Source of the DNA: Betaproteobacteria bacterium GR16-43
Lineage (GTDB): Bacteria > Pseudomonadota > Gammaproteobacteria > Burkholderiales > Usitatibacteraceae
Length of the DNA stretch: 64,000 nt
Assembly (NCBI GenBank): GCA_001953215.1
Contig: CP019169.1
Coordinates: 3,410,001 to 3,474,000, forward strand
Direction: 5' to 3'
Part shown: positions 45,370 through 52,679 of the stretch, in pieces
How the letters are laid out: the number at the start of each line of letters is the position of its first letter
Numbering within the stretch: the stretch's first letter is position 1
Position numbers and translations under genes: made by a program
Notes under the pieces: generated by a model
Told to the model about the DNA's origin: nothing
The model's input: only the letters and a program-made list of their open reading frames with translations
Database searches by the model: none

Positions 45370-45970
45370 GAAGCGCGACCGGTTGCGTGAGCGGCGGGCC
45401 TCGCCGCTTCGGGATGCGAAGCATCAGGTGCCCGTCCTCGCTCTCGAGGACGATGCGCAGGTGTGCAGGTGTTGCATGCGTGCCCGACAAGGTGGAACGA
45501 AAAAGCACGGCCATCGATCGCCCGGCCTCGGCGGCCATCTGCAGCCTTCGCATCCAGGCGTAATCGACGTTCCTCGACTGGCGCTCGGGCCAGAACAGCA
45601 CGGCACCGCAGGCGCCGGAACGCAGGGCCTGCTCGGCGGCCCAGAGCGCGTCTTCATGCGTGAGCGGGCGCACGACGAGGCAGCGCTCCAGCGGCAAACC
45701 GGCCTGGGCGAGCGCGGGGGCATACGGCAGGTACGGAGGATCGATCCAGGCGATGAGCCGGTCGCTTTCCGCGGCCCGCACGAGAGCCGCTGCAAGCAGC
45801 TTCACTTCTCCGATGCCCGTTCCGTCATGCAGCACCTCGGAGAGCGCGCCCATTGGCCAGCCGCCGCCGGGCAACTGCGCATCCAGCGCGGCATGGCCCG
45901 TCGGGAAAGTGATGCGTGGCGTCTTCTCGAACTCCCCGCCGCGCCACACTCCCTGCGGAAGCGCACTCAC
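45281..45970 (-). CDS. imuA: ImuA, SulA/RecA-like mutasome protein
   Basis: A 229-residue protein of the ImuA family: GHAALDAQLPGGGWPMGALSEVLHDGTGIGEVKLLAAAL (only the first half is a motif, RecA-like core), DRLIAWIDPPYLPYAPALAQAGL and LRIPKRRGPPLTQPVAL. GTG 45970 is chosen since it overlaps the lexA stop (GTGA). It acts with ImuB and DnaE2 in SOS mutagenesis. Confidence 0.85.
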   Translation of the reverse strand: MSALPQGVWRGGEFEKTPRITFPTGHAALDAQLPGGGWPMGALSEVLHDGTGIGEVKLLAAALVRAAESDRLIAWIDPPYLPYAPALAQAGLPLERCLVVRPLTHEDALWAAEQALRSGACGAVLFWPERQSRNVDYAWMRRLQMAAEAGRSMAVLFRSTLSGTHATPAHLRIVLESEDGHLMLRIPKRRGPPLTQPVALHAVDRPRTALAPAPARRARVSLALAAGHR

Positions 45971-46581
45971 GAAACACGCGCCCCCAGGTTGCGGATCACG
46001 CCCACCGCGACGCCCTCGATGGCGAGGGATTGGCGCGTGAGGTCGAAGTGCATCGTCTGGAAATCGGGGTTCGCCGGGACCAGCTCGGCCTTGCTGCCGC
46101 GAATGCGGAAGCGTTTGACGGTCACGTCGTCGCCGACGCGCGCGATGACGAGCTGCCCGTTCTTCGCCTGCGTGGTCTTGTGGACCACGACCCAGTCGCC
46201 GTCGAGGATGCCTTCGTCGCGCATGCTCAGGCCGCGCACTTGCAACAGGTAATCCGCACGCGGGTTGAAGAGCGACGGATCCACCGGATAGCGGCCGAGC
46301 ATGTTCTCGATGGCCATCATCGGACTGCCCGCGGCCACGTGGCCGATCAGGGGCAAGCCACTCTCCTCGACCACTCGAATGCCGCGCGCCACATTGGGCG
46401 CCAGCTCGATGACGCCCTTCTTCGCGAGCGCCGCGAGGTGCTTGAACACGGCGTTGGTGGAAGCGATGCCCAGCACCTTCGAAAGCTCCGGCTGCGAGGG
46501 CGGGCGGCCCGTCTCGGTGATGTGGTTGCGGATGGCCTCGAGGATCTCGGCCTGGCGCGGGGTGAGCGGAGGAGTTTCCAT
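45967..46581 (-). CDS. lexA: LexA repressor (second, cassette-linked type)
   Basis: A 204-residue LexA: winged HTH with TPRQAEILEAIRNHITETGRPPSQPELSKVLGIAS (motif TPRQAEIL), Ala-Gly cleavage site in HVAAGSPMMA, catalytic serine in VRGLSMRDEGI and lysine in VHKTTQAKNGQLVIARV. It heads a lexA-imuA-imuB-dnaE2 operon with overlapping genes. ATG 46581 follows CCAGGAG. Its recognition-helix region differs from E. coli LexA, fitting the unusual boxes at 46600-46640. Confidence 0.93.
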   Translation of the reverse strand: METPPLTPRQAEILEAIRNHITETGRPPSQPELSKVLGIASTNAVFKHLAALAKKGVIELAPNVARGIRVVEESGLPLIGHVAAGSPMMAIENMLGRYPVDPSLFNPRADYLLQVRGLSMRDEGILDGDWVVVHKTTQAKNGQLVIARVGDDVTVKRFRIRGSKAELVPANPDFQTMHFDLTRQSLAIEGVAVGVIRNLGARVS

Positions 46582-46599
46582 CGCGTGCTCCTGGAAGGC

Positions 46600-46619
46600 A
46601 GGTGATAAAGCTATCACCT
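46600..46619. promoter_or_regulatory. Putative LexA operator A
   Basis: AGGTGATA-N4-TATCACCT, a perfect eight-base-arm inverted repeat, 19 bases upstream of the lexA ATG. It does not match the CTGT-N8-ACAG box. A second copy follows at 46621-46640, 21 bases centre to centre. Confidence 0.65.
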
Positions 46620-46620
46620 G

Positions 46621-46640
46621 AGGTGGTAAACCTATCACCT
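46621..46640. promoter_or_regulatory. Putative LexA operator B
   Basis: AGGTGGTA-N4-TATCACCT, one arm mismatch from operator A and two helical turns from it, which would let two dimers bind on one face of the DNA. Confidence 0.65.
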
Positions 46641-46665
46641 ATCTCCCTCCCCCGCAAGACGGACC

Positions 46666-46702
46666 TTGACAATATTCAACCAAAAGGTTTAATGTATTTC
46701 CA
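46666..46702 (+). promoter_or_regulatory. Sigma-70 promoter and ArsR operator for the regulator-SRPBCC operon
   Basis: -35 TTGACA (46666-46671), 18-base spacer, -10 TAATGT (46690-46695). The inverted repeat TTCAACC-AAAA-GGTTTAA (46675-46692) fills the spacer and is a likely operator for the encoded ArsR-type repressor. The expected transcription start falls at about 46702, on the ATG itself. Confidence 0.7.
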
Positions 46703-47040
46703 TGCAGCTCGATAACACATTGATTGCACTGGCCGATCCCACACGGCGAGCCATCCTCGAACGGCTCACCCAAGGGGCTGCCAAGGTCACGGAGGTCGCC
46801 GCGCCCTTCCCGATTTCCCTGAACGCGATCTCCAAGCACATCCGCATCCTGGAGCGCGCCGGCCTGGTCCAGCGCCGCATCTCGGGACGCGACCACATGC
46901 TCTCCCTCAACCAGCAGCCCCTCGACGAAACGGCGGCCTGGATCGAACAGACGCGAGCCTTCTGGACCTCGCGCCTCGACGGCCTGGAAGCGCTGCTGAA
47001 AGCCGAGGACGCCCTCACCAAAGCGAAAGGAAAGAAATGA
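46702..47040 (+). CDS. ArsR-family transcriptional regulator
   Basis: A 112-residue winged-helix repressor: LIALADPTRRAILERLTQG, recognition helix region PFPISLNAISKHIRILERAGLV, and RRISGRDHMLSLNQQPLDE, typical of ArsR regulators paired with AHSA1/SRPBCC genes; the metal cysteines of classical ArsR are absent. No ribosome site is visible upstream, and the promoter suggests a leaderless message. Overlaps the next gene (ATGA), probably autoregulatory. Confidence 0.87.
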   Translation: MQLDNTLIALADPTRRAILERLTQGAAKVTEVAAPFPISLNAISKHIRILERAGLVQRRISGRDHMLSLNQQPLDETAAWIEQTRAFWTSRLDGLEALLKAEDALTKAKGKK

Positions 47041-47555
47041 ACGACTACGGAACCGCCATCGCCCCCGACACCCTCCGCCTGGAACGCGTGCTGCCCGGCT
47101 CCGCCGAGCGCGTGTGGGACTACCTCGTCGACCCCGACAAGCGCAGCCGCTGGTTCTGCGGCGGGAGCCTCGAGCCGCGCGAAGGCGGAAAATCCGTGCT
47201 GCTGTTCGACCACGACAAGCTCTCCGACGAGAGCTATCCCGCGGACTTTGCGGGCATGAAGGGCAAGAGTTTCACCGGCACGGTGCTGGTCTACGACCCG
47301 CCGCGTGCCCTCGGCTACACGTTCGCGGACGGAGGCTCCGAAGTGCTCTTCGAACTCAAGCCGAAGGGCAAGGACACGCTACTCGTCATCACGCATCGCA
47401 AGGTCGAGAGCCGCAAGGACATGGTGGGCTTCTCCAGCGGGTGGGACACGCACGTGGGCATCCTCGCCGACCTGCTCGCCGGCCAGAAACCGCGCGGCTT
47501 CTGGACCACGCACCAGGAGCTGCGCAAGGAGTATGAGAAGCGGATCGCGGCATGA
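47037..47555 (+). CDS. SRPBCC (AHSA1-like) domain protein
   Basis: A 172-residue START-like helix-grip protein of the Aha1 C-terminal type: LERVLPGSAERVWDYLVDPDKRSRWFCGG at the start and GFSSGWDTHVGILADLLAG at the end. Such proteins bind hydrophobic small molecules; they are commonly encoded with ArsR regulators. Coupled to both neighbours by ATGA overlaps. Ligand unknown. Confidence 0.87.
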   Translation: MNDYGTAIAPDTLRLERVLPGSAERVWDYLVDPDKRSRWFCGGSLEPREGGKSVLLFDHDKLSDESYPADFAGMKGKSFTGTVLVYDPPRALGYTFADGGSEVLFELKPKGKDTLLVITHRKVESRKDMVGFSSGWDTHVGILADLLAGQKPRGFWTTHQELRKEYEKRIAA

Positions 47556-47902
47556 CGACCCAACGGGGAAGCTGCCATTGCGGCAGCGTGGCGTTCGAGG
47601 TGGAGGGCACGCCTGCGGGCGCCACGTCCTGCAACTGCTCCATGTGCCAGCGCAAGGGTGTGCTCATGTGGTTCATCCCGCGCGACGCGCTGCAGCTCAA
47701 GACGCCCGACGAGAACGCCGGCACCTACACGTTCAACAAGCACCACATCAAGCATCGCTTCTGCCTGAAGTGCGGCATCCATCCGTATGGCGAGGCCCAC
47801 GATCCCAAGGGCAACCCAGTCGCCGCGGTGAACATCCGCTGCCTCGAGGGCCTCGACCTGGACAAGATTCCCGTCACGCCCTTCAACGGAAGGGCTCTTT
47901 GA
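47552..47902 (+). CDS. GFA-family (CENP-V/glutathione-dependent formaldehyde-activating type) zinc protein
   Basis: A 116-residue protein with the GFA zinc pattern: SCHCGSVAFEVEG, SCNCSMCQRKG and FCLKCGIHPYGEAHD. Related proteins are called glutathione-dependent formaldehyde-activating enzymes, but the activity of small members is unproven. Third gene of the ArsR operon, coupled by overlapping stop and start codons. Confidence 0.87.
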   Translation: MTTQRGSCHCGSVAFEVEGTPAGATSCNCSMCQRKGVLMWFIPRDALQLKTPDENAGTYTFNKHHIKHRFCLKCGIHPYGEAHDPKGNPVAAVNIRCLEGLDLDKIPVTPFNGRAL

Positions 47903-48170
47903 GCCCTTTCATCGTCCGCGTCACGAAGCGATTCGACGCCTCCCCCGAGCGCGTGTTCGACACATGGCTCGACCCCGCCCGGGTGCCGAAGTGGTTCGCT
48001 CCGCACCTGGGACCGATGACGCGGGTGTCGATCGACGCCCGCGTCGGAGGGCGCTTCTCGTTCATGCAGACGTGAGCACGGTGCGCATCGATCCGAAGTG
48101 GGCCGAGTACGCAGAGCGAACGGAAAAAGGCTGGAGCACGATGCTGGAGGCCATCGCGGCGGCCGCGTAA
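47899..48170 (+). pseudogene. SRPBCC (AHSA1-like) gene with internal deletion and frameshift
   Basis: TTG 47899 opens a 58-residue frame that reads like an intact N-terminus of a second AHSA1 protein (IVRVTKRFDASPERVFDTWL, then PARVPKWFAPHLG) but stops at 48075. A different frame then reads TVRIDPKWAEYAERTEKGW and ends at 48170, which is the usual C-terminus of this family. The central sheet, about 70-80 residues, is missing. A remnant of a fourth operon gene. Confidence 0.7.
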
Positions 48171-48189
48171 TGTCCTACAATCGGTGCGC

Positions 48190-49440
48190 ATGCCCCGCCA
48201 GCTTTTCAGACAGGAAGCGATCGACGCGCAGCGCGAGAAATACCTCGGCGAAGCGACCATCGCAAGGCCTGTTCCCTTCTGGGTCTTCACCGTGCTCGCC
48301 GCCGGTTCCGCCCTGCTCCTCATCGCCGTGGCGCTCTGGGGGCAGTACCAGCGCCGCGAGCGTGTCGAGGGCTACATCGCGCTCGATGAAGGTGCCGCTC
48401 GCGTCCTGATCTCGGACGCGGGGCGCGTGACAGAACTGCTGGTGAAGGAAGGCGACGAGATCGCTTCCGGCGCCCCGATGGCGCGCATCTCGCTCGAGCG
48501 CGTGTCGAACGTGGCGGGCACGTCCACGAGCGAAGCCGTCACCAAGGAAATGGAAGCCCGGCGCGCGATCCTCGAGCGGGAGCAGGTGCAGTTGCGCGAC
48601 CTCGGCACGCAGCAAGTCGAGCAGAACCGGCGCCGCCAACGCGACCTCGAGAACGAGCTGGCCCAGCTCGACCGCGAGATGAAGCTGGTCGAGACGCGAA
48701 CCAAGTCCGCCCGCGACGAGGCGGACCGCTACAAGGCCCTCTCGAAGGACAAGTTCGTCTCCGACGCGTATGCAAAGGCGAAGCAGGACGACGTCACGGA
48801 CCAGGAGATCAAGGCCCAGGCCCTGCGCCGGCAACGCGCGACCATCGAGCGCGACCTTGGCGGCGCGCGCATGGAAGAACCCTCGATCCAGCTTCGCTCC
48901 CGCGCGCAGGTCGACCAGGTATCGCGCCAGATCTCCGAGTTGCAGGAAGGCCTCGCGAACGTGGAGGCGAGGCGCGAGACGGTCATTCGCGCGCCGGTGA
49001 CCGGCGTGGTGACGAACGTGGCGGTGACGCGCGGGCAATCGGTGGCGCAGGACACGACGCTCGCGACCGTGTTGCCGAAGGGATCCGGGCTGCACGTGGA
49101 ACTGCTCGTGCCCACGCGCGCCATCGGTTTCGTGCAGAAGGGCCAGGAGGTCGTGTTGCGCTACGAGGCATTTCCGCACGAACGCTTCGGCCAGTACCGG
49201 GGCACGATCCTCGACATCGGCCGCAATGTCTGGTCCTCGGGCGAACGCATCGGCCCGCTCTCGGCCCGCGAGCCCGTGTACCGCGTCGACGTGAAGCTCG
49301 ATCGCCAGAACGTCTCCGCACTCGGCCAGGAGTTCGCGCTCCGCCCCGGCATGCTGGTGAACGGGGACCTGCTGCTCGAGAAGCGCACGTTGCTGGAGTG
49401 GATCTTCGAGCCGCTGCTGCAGTTGAAGGGCCGGCTCTAG
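48190..49440 (+). CDS. HlyD-family membrane fusion protein (peptide export adaptor)
   Basis: A 416-residue periplasmic adaptor. One N-terminal membrane helix (VFTVLAAGSALLLIAVALWG, about 32-52), a split lipoyl/barrel-sandwich domain (ISDAGRVTELLVKEGDEIASG ... VIRAPVTGVVTNVAVTRGQSV), a long coiled-coil hairpin between about 110 and 270 and a C-terminal beta-barrel (RAIGFVQKGQEVVLRYEAFPHERFGQYRG). This is the pattern of adaptors that work with C39-peptidase ABC exporters. The next gene, such an exporter, starts on the last base of this stop codon. ATG 48190 or GTG 48184 may start it. Confidence 0.9.
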   Translation: MPRQLFRQEAIDAQREKYLGEATIARPVPFWVFTVLAAGSALLLIAVALWGQYQRRERVEGYIALDEGAARVLISDAGRVTELLVKEGDEIASGAPMARISLERVSNVAGTSTSEAVTKEMEARRAILEREQVQLRDLGTQQVEQNRRRQRDLENELAQLDREMKLVETRTKSARDEADRYKALSKDKFVSDAYAKAKQDDVTDQEIKAQALRRQRATIERDLGGARMEEPSIQLRSRAQVDQVSRQISELQEGLANVEARRETVIRAPVTGVVTNVAVTRGQSVAQDTTLATVLPKGSGLHVELLVPTRAIGFVQKGQEVVLRYEAFPHERFGQYRGTILDIGRNVWSSGERIGPLSAREPVYRVDVKLDRQNVSALGQEFALRPGMLVNGDLLLEKRTLLEWIFEPLLQLKGRL

Positions 49441-51521
49441 TGGGATTCTTCTCGGACCTCCTTCGGCGCGGCACGCCCGTCATCCTGCAGAGCGAAGCGC
49501 CGGAATGCGGGATCGCCTGCATCGCGATGATCGCCTCGCACCACGGCCACCTCACCGACCTTTCGGCGATGCGCGTGCGGCTTTCGCCGTCGTTGAAGGG
49601 AGTGACGCTCAAGCACATCGCGCAGATCGGCGAAGCGCTGGGCATGACCTCGCGCGGCGTCCAGCTTCCCCTCGATGCGCTGGGCAAGCTGGCGCTTCCC
49701 GCCATCCTGCACTGGGACATGAACCACTTCGTGGTGCTCACGAAGGTGGCCGGCCGCAAGATCACCGTGCACGACCCGGCTCGCGGCCGGCGCGTGCTGA
49801 CGCTCGATGAGGCGTCGAAGCACTTCACCGGCGTGGCAATGGAGTTCTCGCCCACCCAGAGCTTCCAGAGGAAGGACGAGCGCGAGCGCATCCGTTCCTG
49901 GCAGTTGCTGGGCGTCGCCTCGGGGCTGAAGGGCACCATCGCGCAGATCCTGATGCTGTCCTTCGCGCTCGAGGTGTTCGCGATCGCGATGCCGTTCTTC
50001 CTGCAACTGGTGGTCGATCGCGTGGTGGTCGGCCGCGATCGGGACCTGCTCACCGTGCTGGGCCTGGCATTCATCGTATTGGTGCTGATATCAGTGGCGG
50101 TCACCGCGGTGCGCGCCTGGGTGGGCGTCTACCTCAGCACCAACATCAACCTGAAACTCCTCACCACCCTCTTCAGCCACATGCTGCGGCTGCCATTGGC
50201 GTGGTTCGAGAAGAGGAACATCGGCGACATCGTGTCGAAGTTCAGGAGCGTGGATGCGATCCAGCGCACGCTCACGACGACGTTCGTCGAGACGTTCGTG
50301 GACGGGATCATGGTCGTGCTCACCTTCGCGGTGATGACGTACTACAGCCTCACGCTCACGTTGATCGTGCTCGGGGCCGCGGCAATCTACGCCCTCGCCC
50401 GGTGGACCTTCTACTACCCGCAGCGCTACGCAACCGACGAGCAGATCGCCCACGAAGGCCGATCGAGCACGCACTTCATCGAGACGCTGCGCGGGATGAT
50501 GGCCATCAAGCTGAACCTGCGCGAGTCGGAGCGGCGCGCGTCCTACCAGAACCTCGTGGTGGACCAGACCAACGCCGGCGTGAAGGTGCAGAACGTGGGC
50601 ATCCTCCAGCGTGCGTCGTATGGATTGATCTTCGGGGTGGAGAACGTGCTGGTGATCTGGCTGGGTGCCATCGCGGTGATGGAGTCCCGGTTCACGGTCG
50701 GGATGCTCTACGCCTTCATCGGCTTCAAGCTCGTCTTCCTCACGCGCGTCGTGAACCTGGTGGACAAGTGGAATGACTTCCGGATGCTCGACCTGCATGC
50801 CGAACGCATCGCGGACATCGCGCTCGCGGAGGGGGAAAAGACTTCGTCGGGCGCGGGAGCGATGGTCGAGTCGGAAACGACGCCGCTCACGATCGAAGCC
50901 AAGGACCTCGGCTATGCCTACGGCCCCGAGGGATTCGCCTTCCGGCACGTGAACCTGGAGGTTCGGCCGGGCGAGACGGTGGCCGTCGTGGGGCCATCCG
51001 GATGCGGGAAGACAACGCTGATCAAGGTGCTGCTCGGCCTGCTACCTCCGACGGAGGGACAGGTTCTCGTGAATGGCCGCGACCTCCGCGACTGGGATCT
51101 CTCCCAGTACCGCCGCAGGATCGGCGCCGTGATGCAGGACGATCAGCTGTTTGTTGGGACCATCGAGGACAACATCAGCTTCTTCGATTCCGAACATGAT
51201 CCGGAGCGGGTGCGTGAGTGCGCTCGGATTGCGATGGTGCATGACGATGTCGCGAAGATGCCGATGGGGTTCAACACGATCGTGGGGAGCCTGGGTGCGG
51301 CACTTTCTGGGGGGCAGAAGCAGCGCGTGTTGCTTGCGAGGGCGCTATATCGCAAGCCCAAGGTAATCTTCATTGATGAAGCACTTGACCAGCTCGACGT
51401 TGCACTCGAGCTAGCAATTTCAGCAGCTCTCGCTAGTGCCGGGATAACAATAGTAATCGTCAGCCATCGGCCGGATACCTCGAAATTCGCAACGAGATCA
51501 ATAGACTTTAATAGTCGCTAA
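49440..51521 (+). CDS. Peptidase-containing ABC exporter (PCAT, C39 domain)
   Basis: A 693-residue exporter that should cut double-glycine leaders and export the cargo. The N-terminal C39 domain has its catalytic residues: Cys23 in SEAPECGIAC, His96 in DMNHFVVL and Asp112 in VHDPARG. A six-helix ABC membrane domain follows (about 165-440), then an ATPase domain with Walker A GPSGCGKTT, signature LSGGQKQR and Walker B KVIFIDEALDQLD. GTG 49440 shares a base with the adaptor stop. The last ~120 bases are more AT-rich than the rest. Its TAA overlaps, tail to tail, the stop of the first peptide gene on the other strand, so the peptides are the evident cargo. Confidence 0.93.
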   Translation: MGFFSDLLRRGTPVILQSEAPECGIACIAMIASHHGHLTDLSAMRVRLSPSLKGVTLKHIAQIGEALGMTSRGVQLPLDALGKLALPAILHWDMNHFVVLTKVAGRKITVHDPARGRRVLTLDEASKHFTGVAMEFSPTQSFQRKDERERIRSWQLLGVASGLKGTIAQILMLSFALEVFAIAMPFFLQLVVDRVVVGRDRDLLTVLGLAFIVLVLISVAVTAVRAWVGVYLSTNINLKLLTTLFSHMLRLPLAWFEKRNIGDIVSKFRSVDAIQRTLTTTFVETFVDGIMVVLTFAVMTYYSLTLTLIVLGAAAIYALARWTFYYPQRYATDEQIAHEGRSSTHFIETLRGMMAIKLNLRESERRASYQNLVVDQTNAGVKVQNVGILQRASYGLIFGVENVLVIWLGAIAVMESRFTVGMLYAFIGFKLVFLTRVVNLVDKWNDFRMLDLHAERIADIALAEGEKTSSGAGAMVESETTPLTIEAKDLGYAYGPEGFAFRHVNLEVRPGETVAVVGPSGCGKTTLIKVLLGLLPPTEGQVLVNGRDLRDWDLSQYRRRIGAVMQDDQLFVGTIEDNISFFDSEHDPERVRECARIAMVHDDVAKMPMGFNTIVGSLGAALSGGQKQRVLLARALYRKPKVIFIDEALDQLDVALELAISAALASAGITIVIVSHRPDTSKFATRSIDFNSR

Positions 51522-51658
51522 GCCCAGACGGTATCGCCGCTACCGCCGCCGGACATCGCCAGAGTCAGTTCACTCAACTGTCCCACGGCCTCGTCTTTAA
51601 CTTGGCTAGCGAGATCTTCCAGCGCCTGCACTTCGATCTTTGCAATTTCCATTGCCAT
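51518..51658 (-). CDS. Double-glycine leader peptide 1 (predicted core GSGDTVWA)
   Basis: A 46-codon gene (44 residues from the second ATG at 51652). Leader IAKIEVQALEDLASQVKDE, then LSELTLAMSGG and the C-terminal GSGDTVWA. It is the last copy of a six-member array and the most diverged: the final Gly has become Ala and ALVGG has become AMSGG. Its TAG overlaps the exporter's stop on the opposite strand. In the array the ribosome site (GGGGG) is directly before the first ATG and 6 bases before the second, so the second is the likelier start. Confidence 0.8.
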   Translation of the reverse strand: MAMEIAKIEVQALEDLASQVKDEAVGQLSELTLAMSGGGSGDTVWA

Positions 51659-51678
51659 CCCCCAAGTTTGTTAGCTAG

Positions 51679-51819
51679 CTAGCCCCAGATGACGTCGCCG
51701 CAGCCGCCGCCGACCAGAGCGAGTTCCAGCTCACTCAACAAGCTCACGGCCGCGTCACTTGCCAAGGTCGCGGTGTCTTCGAGCACTCTCACTTCCATCT
51801 TTGCAATTTCCATTGCCAT
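51679..51819 (-). CDS. Double-glycine leader peptide 2 (predicted core GCGDVIWG)
   Basis: Array copy two: MEIAKMEVRVLEDTATLAS, then LSELELALVGG and GCGDVIWG. Same layout as the others with 20 bases to the next copy. The second ATG (51813) is six bases behind the GGGGGG ribosome site. The core is identical to copy 3 and carries a cysteine that could form disulfides or be modified. Confidence 0.82.
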   Translation of the reverse strand: MAMEIAKMEVRVLEDTATLASDAAVSLLSELELALVGGGCGDVIWG

Positions 51820-51840
51820 CCCCCCAAGTTTGTTAGCTAG

Positions 51841-51975
51841 TTAGCCCCAGATGACGTCGCCGCAGCCGCCGCCTACCAACACGAGCTCCAGTTCGTTTAA
51901 CGTATTCAGCGTGACCTCATTGGCGAGCGTTGCGGCGTCTTCCAGCGCCTGCACCTCGATCTTTGCGATTTCCAT
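51841..51975 (-). CDS. Double-glycine leader peptide 3 (predicted core GCGDVIWG)
   Basis: Array copy three, 44 residues: MEIAKIEVQALEDAATLAN, then LNELELVLVGG and GCGDVIWG. Here the first ATG of the other copies reads ATA, so only the second ATG can be used, with GAGAGGA seven bases before it. This fixes the start position for the whole family. Confidence 0.82.
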   Translation of the reverse strand: MEIAKIEVQALEDAATLANEVTLNTLNELELVLVGGGCGDVIWG

Positions 51976-52002
51976 TGCTATATCCTCTCTGTGATGGGCT
52001 AG

Positions 52003-52143
52003 TTAGCCCCAGTGAATGTCACCGCCGCCGCCACCGACCAGGGCGAGTTCCAACTCGTTCAGCACGCTCACGGCCGCATCAGCTGCCAAGGTCGCGATGT
52101 CTTCAAGCGCTTTCACTTCGATCTTTGCGATTTCCATTGCCAT
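52003..52143 (-). CDS. Double-glycine leader peptide 4 (predicted core GGGDIHWG)
   Basis: Array copy four: MEIAKIEVKALEDIATLAA, then LNELELALVGG and GGGDIHWG, the same core as copy 5. Second ATG at 52137 is the likely start. The upstream gap includes the GGGGGGATG ribosome site. Confidence 0.82.
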   Translation of the reverse strand: MAMEIAKIEVKALEDIATLAADAAVSVLNELELALVGGGGGDIHWG

Positions 52144-52166
52144 CCCCCCAAGTTGATGTTGACTAG

Positions 52167-52307
52167 TTAGCCCCAGTGAATGTCGCCGCCGCCGCCACCG
52201 ACCAGGGCGAGTTCCAGCTCATTCAGCTCGTTCGCGACCGCGTCACTTGCCAGGTTCGCCGTGTCTTCGAGCGCTTTCACTTCGATCTTTGCAATATCCA
52301 ATGCCAT
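52167..52307 (-). CDS. Double-glycine leader peptide 5 (predicted core GGGDIHWG)
   Basis: Array copy five: LDIAKIEVKALEDTANLAS, then LNELELALVGG and GGGDIHWG. The second start position is TTG here (52301), six bases behind GGGGGG; an ATG exists only at the first position (52307). Otherwise close to copy 4. Confidence 0.82.
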   Translation of the reverse strand: MALDIAKIEVKALEDTANLASDAVANELNELELALVGGGGGDIHWG

Positions 52308-52327
52308 CCCCCCAGTTTGTTGGCTAG

Positions 52328-52468
52328 TTAACCCCAGACGATGTCGCCGCCGCCGCCACCGACCAACGCGAGCTCCAGGTCGCTTAGGCGCGCTATTGCT
52401 TGAGCATCTACCTGCTTTGCGCCGTCTTCCAAAACCTCCAGTTCAACCTTTGCGATTTCCAATTGCAT
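52328..52468 (-). CDS. Double-glycine leader peptide 6 (predicted core GGGDIVWG)
   Basis: First copy of the array in transcription order: LEIAKVELEVLEDGAKQVD, then LSDLELALVGG and GGGDIVWG. The ribosome site GAGGAG abuts ATG 52468 and is six bases from TTG 52462, again pointing to the second position. The frame stays open upstream to ATG 52663, adding 65 codons without similarity to other copies; I consider that extension unlikely to be translated. Confidence 0.8.
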   Translation of the reverse strand: MQLEIAKVELEVLEDGAKQVDAQAIARLSDLELALVGGGGGDIVWG

Positions 52469-52679
52469 CTCCTCTTGTTTGCTCGATAGTTGGCCAAGAA
52501 ATCTGCACTGCGGGCATGGCTCGGTCCAAGGCGGGTATACGATTTGAATGGCTCCCGCTCGAGTGGTAGACCGGGGCTGTTCCCAATAGCCCTTACTTCC
52601 CAAATCAGTTGAACTCTGTGCCCAAGGCCCATGAAACGATAGGTTTTTTACCGAAGTCGGCATGGGATTGTGGTAAAAG

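Larger units (their letters stand above)
51518..52468 (-). repeat. Tandem array of six peptide genes, period about 162 bases
   Basis: Six direct repeats of 161-164 bases, each a whole small gene with its own ribosome site. Conserved across copies: IAKxEvxxLED near the start, LxxLeLaLVGG before the cleavage site and GDxxW at the end. The array is more AT-rich than the upstream genes. It runs towards the exporter gene and away from the HD-GYP genes. Confidence 0.85.

Noticed and set aside
51518-52468. CRISPR-like or satellite repeat
   Set aside because: The 162-base period holds complete coding frames with ribosome sites and protein-level conservation, not short repeats with unique spacers.
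52469-52663. N-terminal extension of peptide 6 to a 111-residue protein
   Set aside because: The extension has no counterpart in the other five copies and a ribosome site lies directly before the conserved start.
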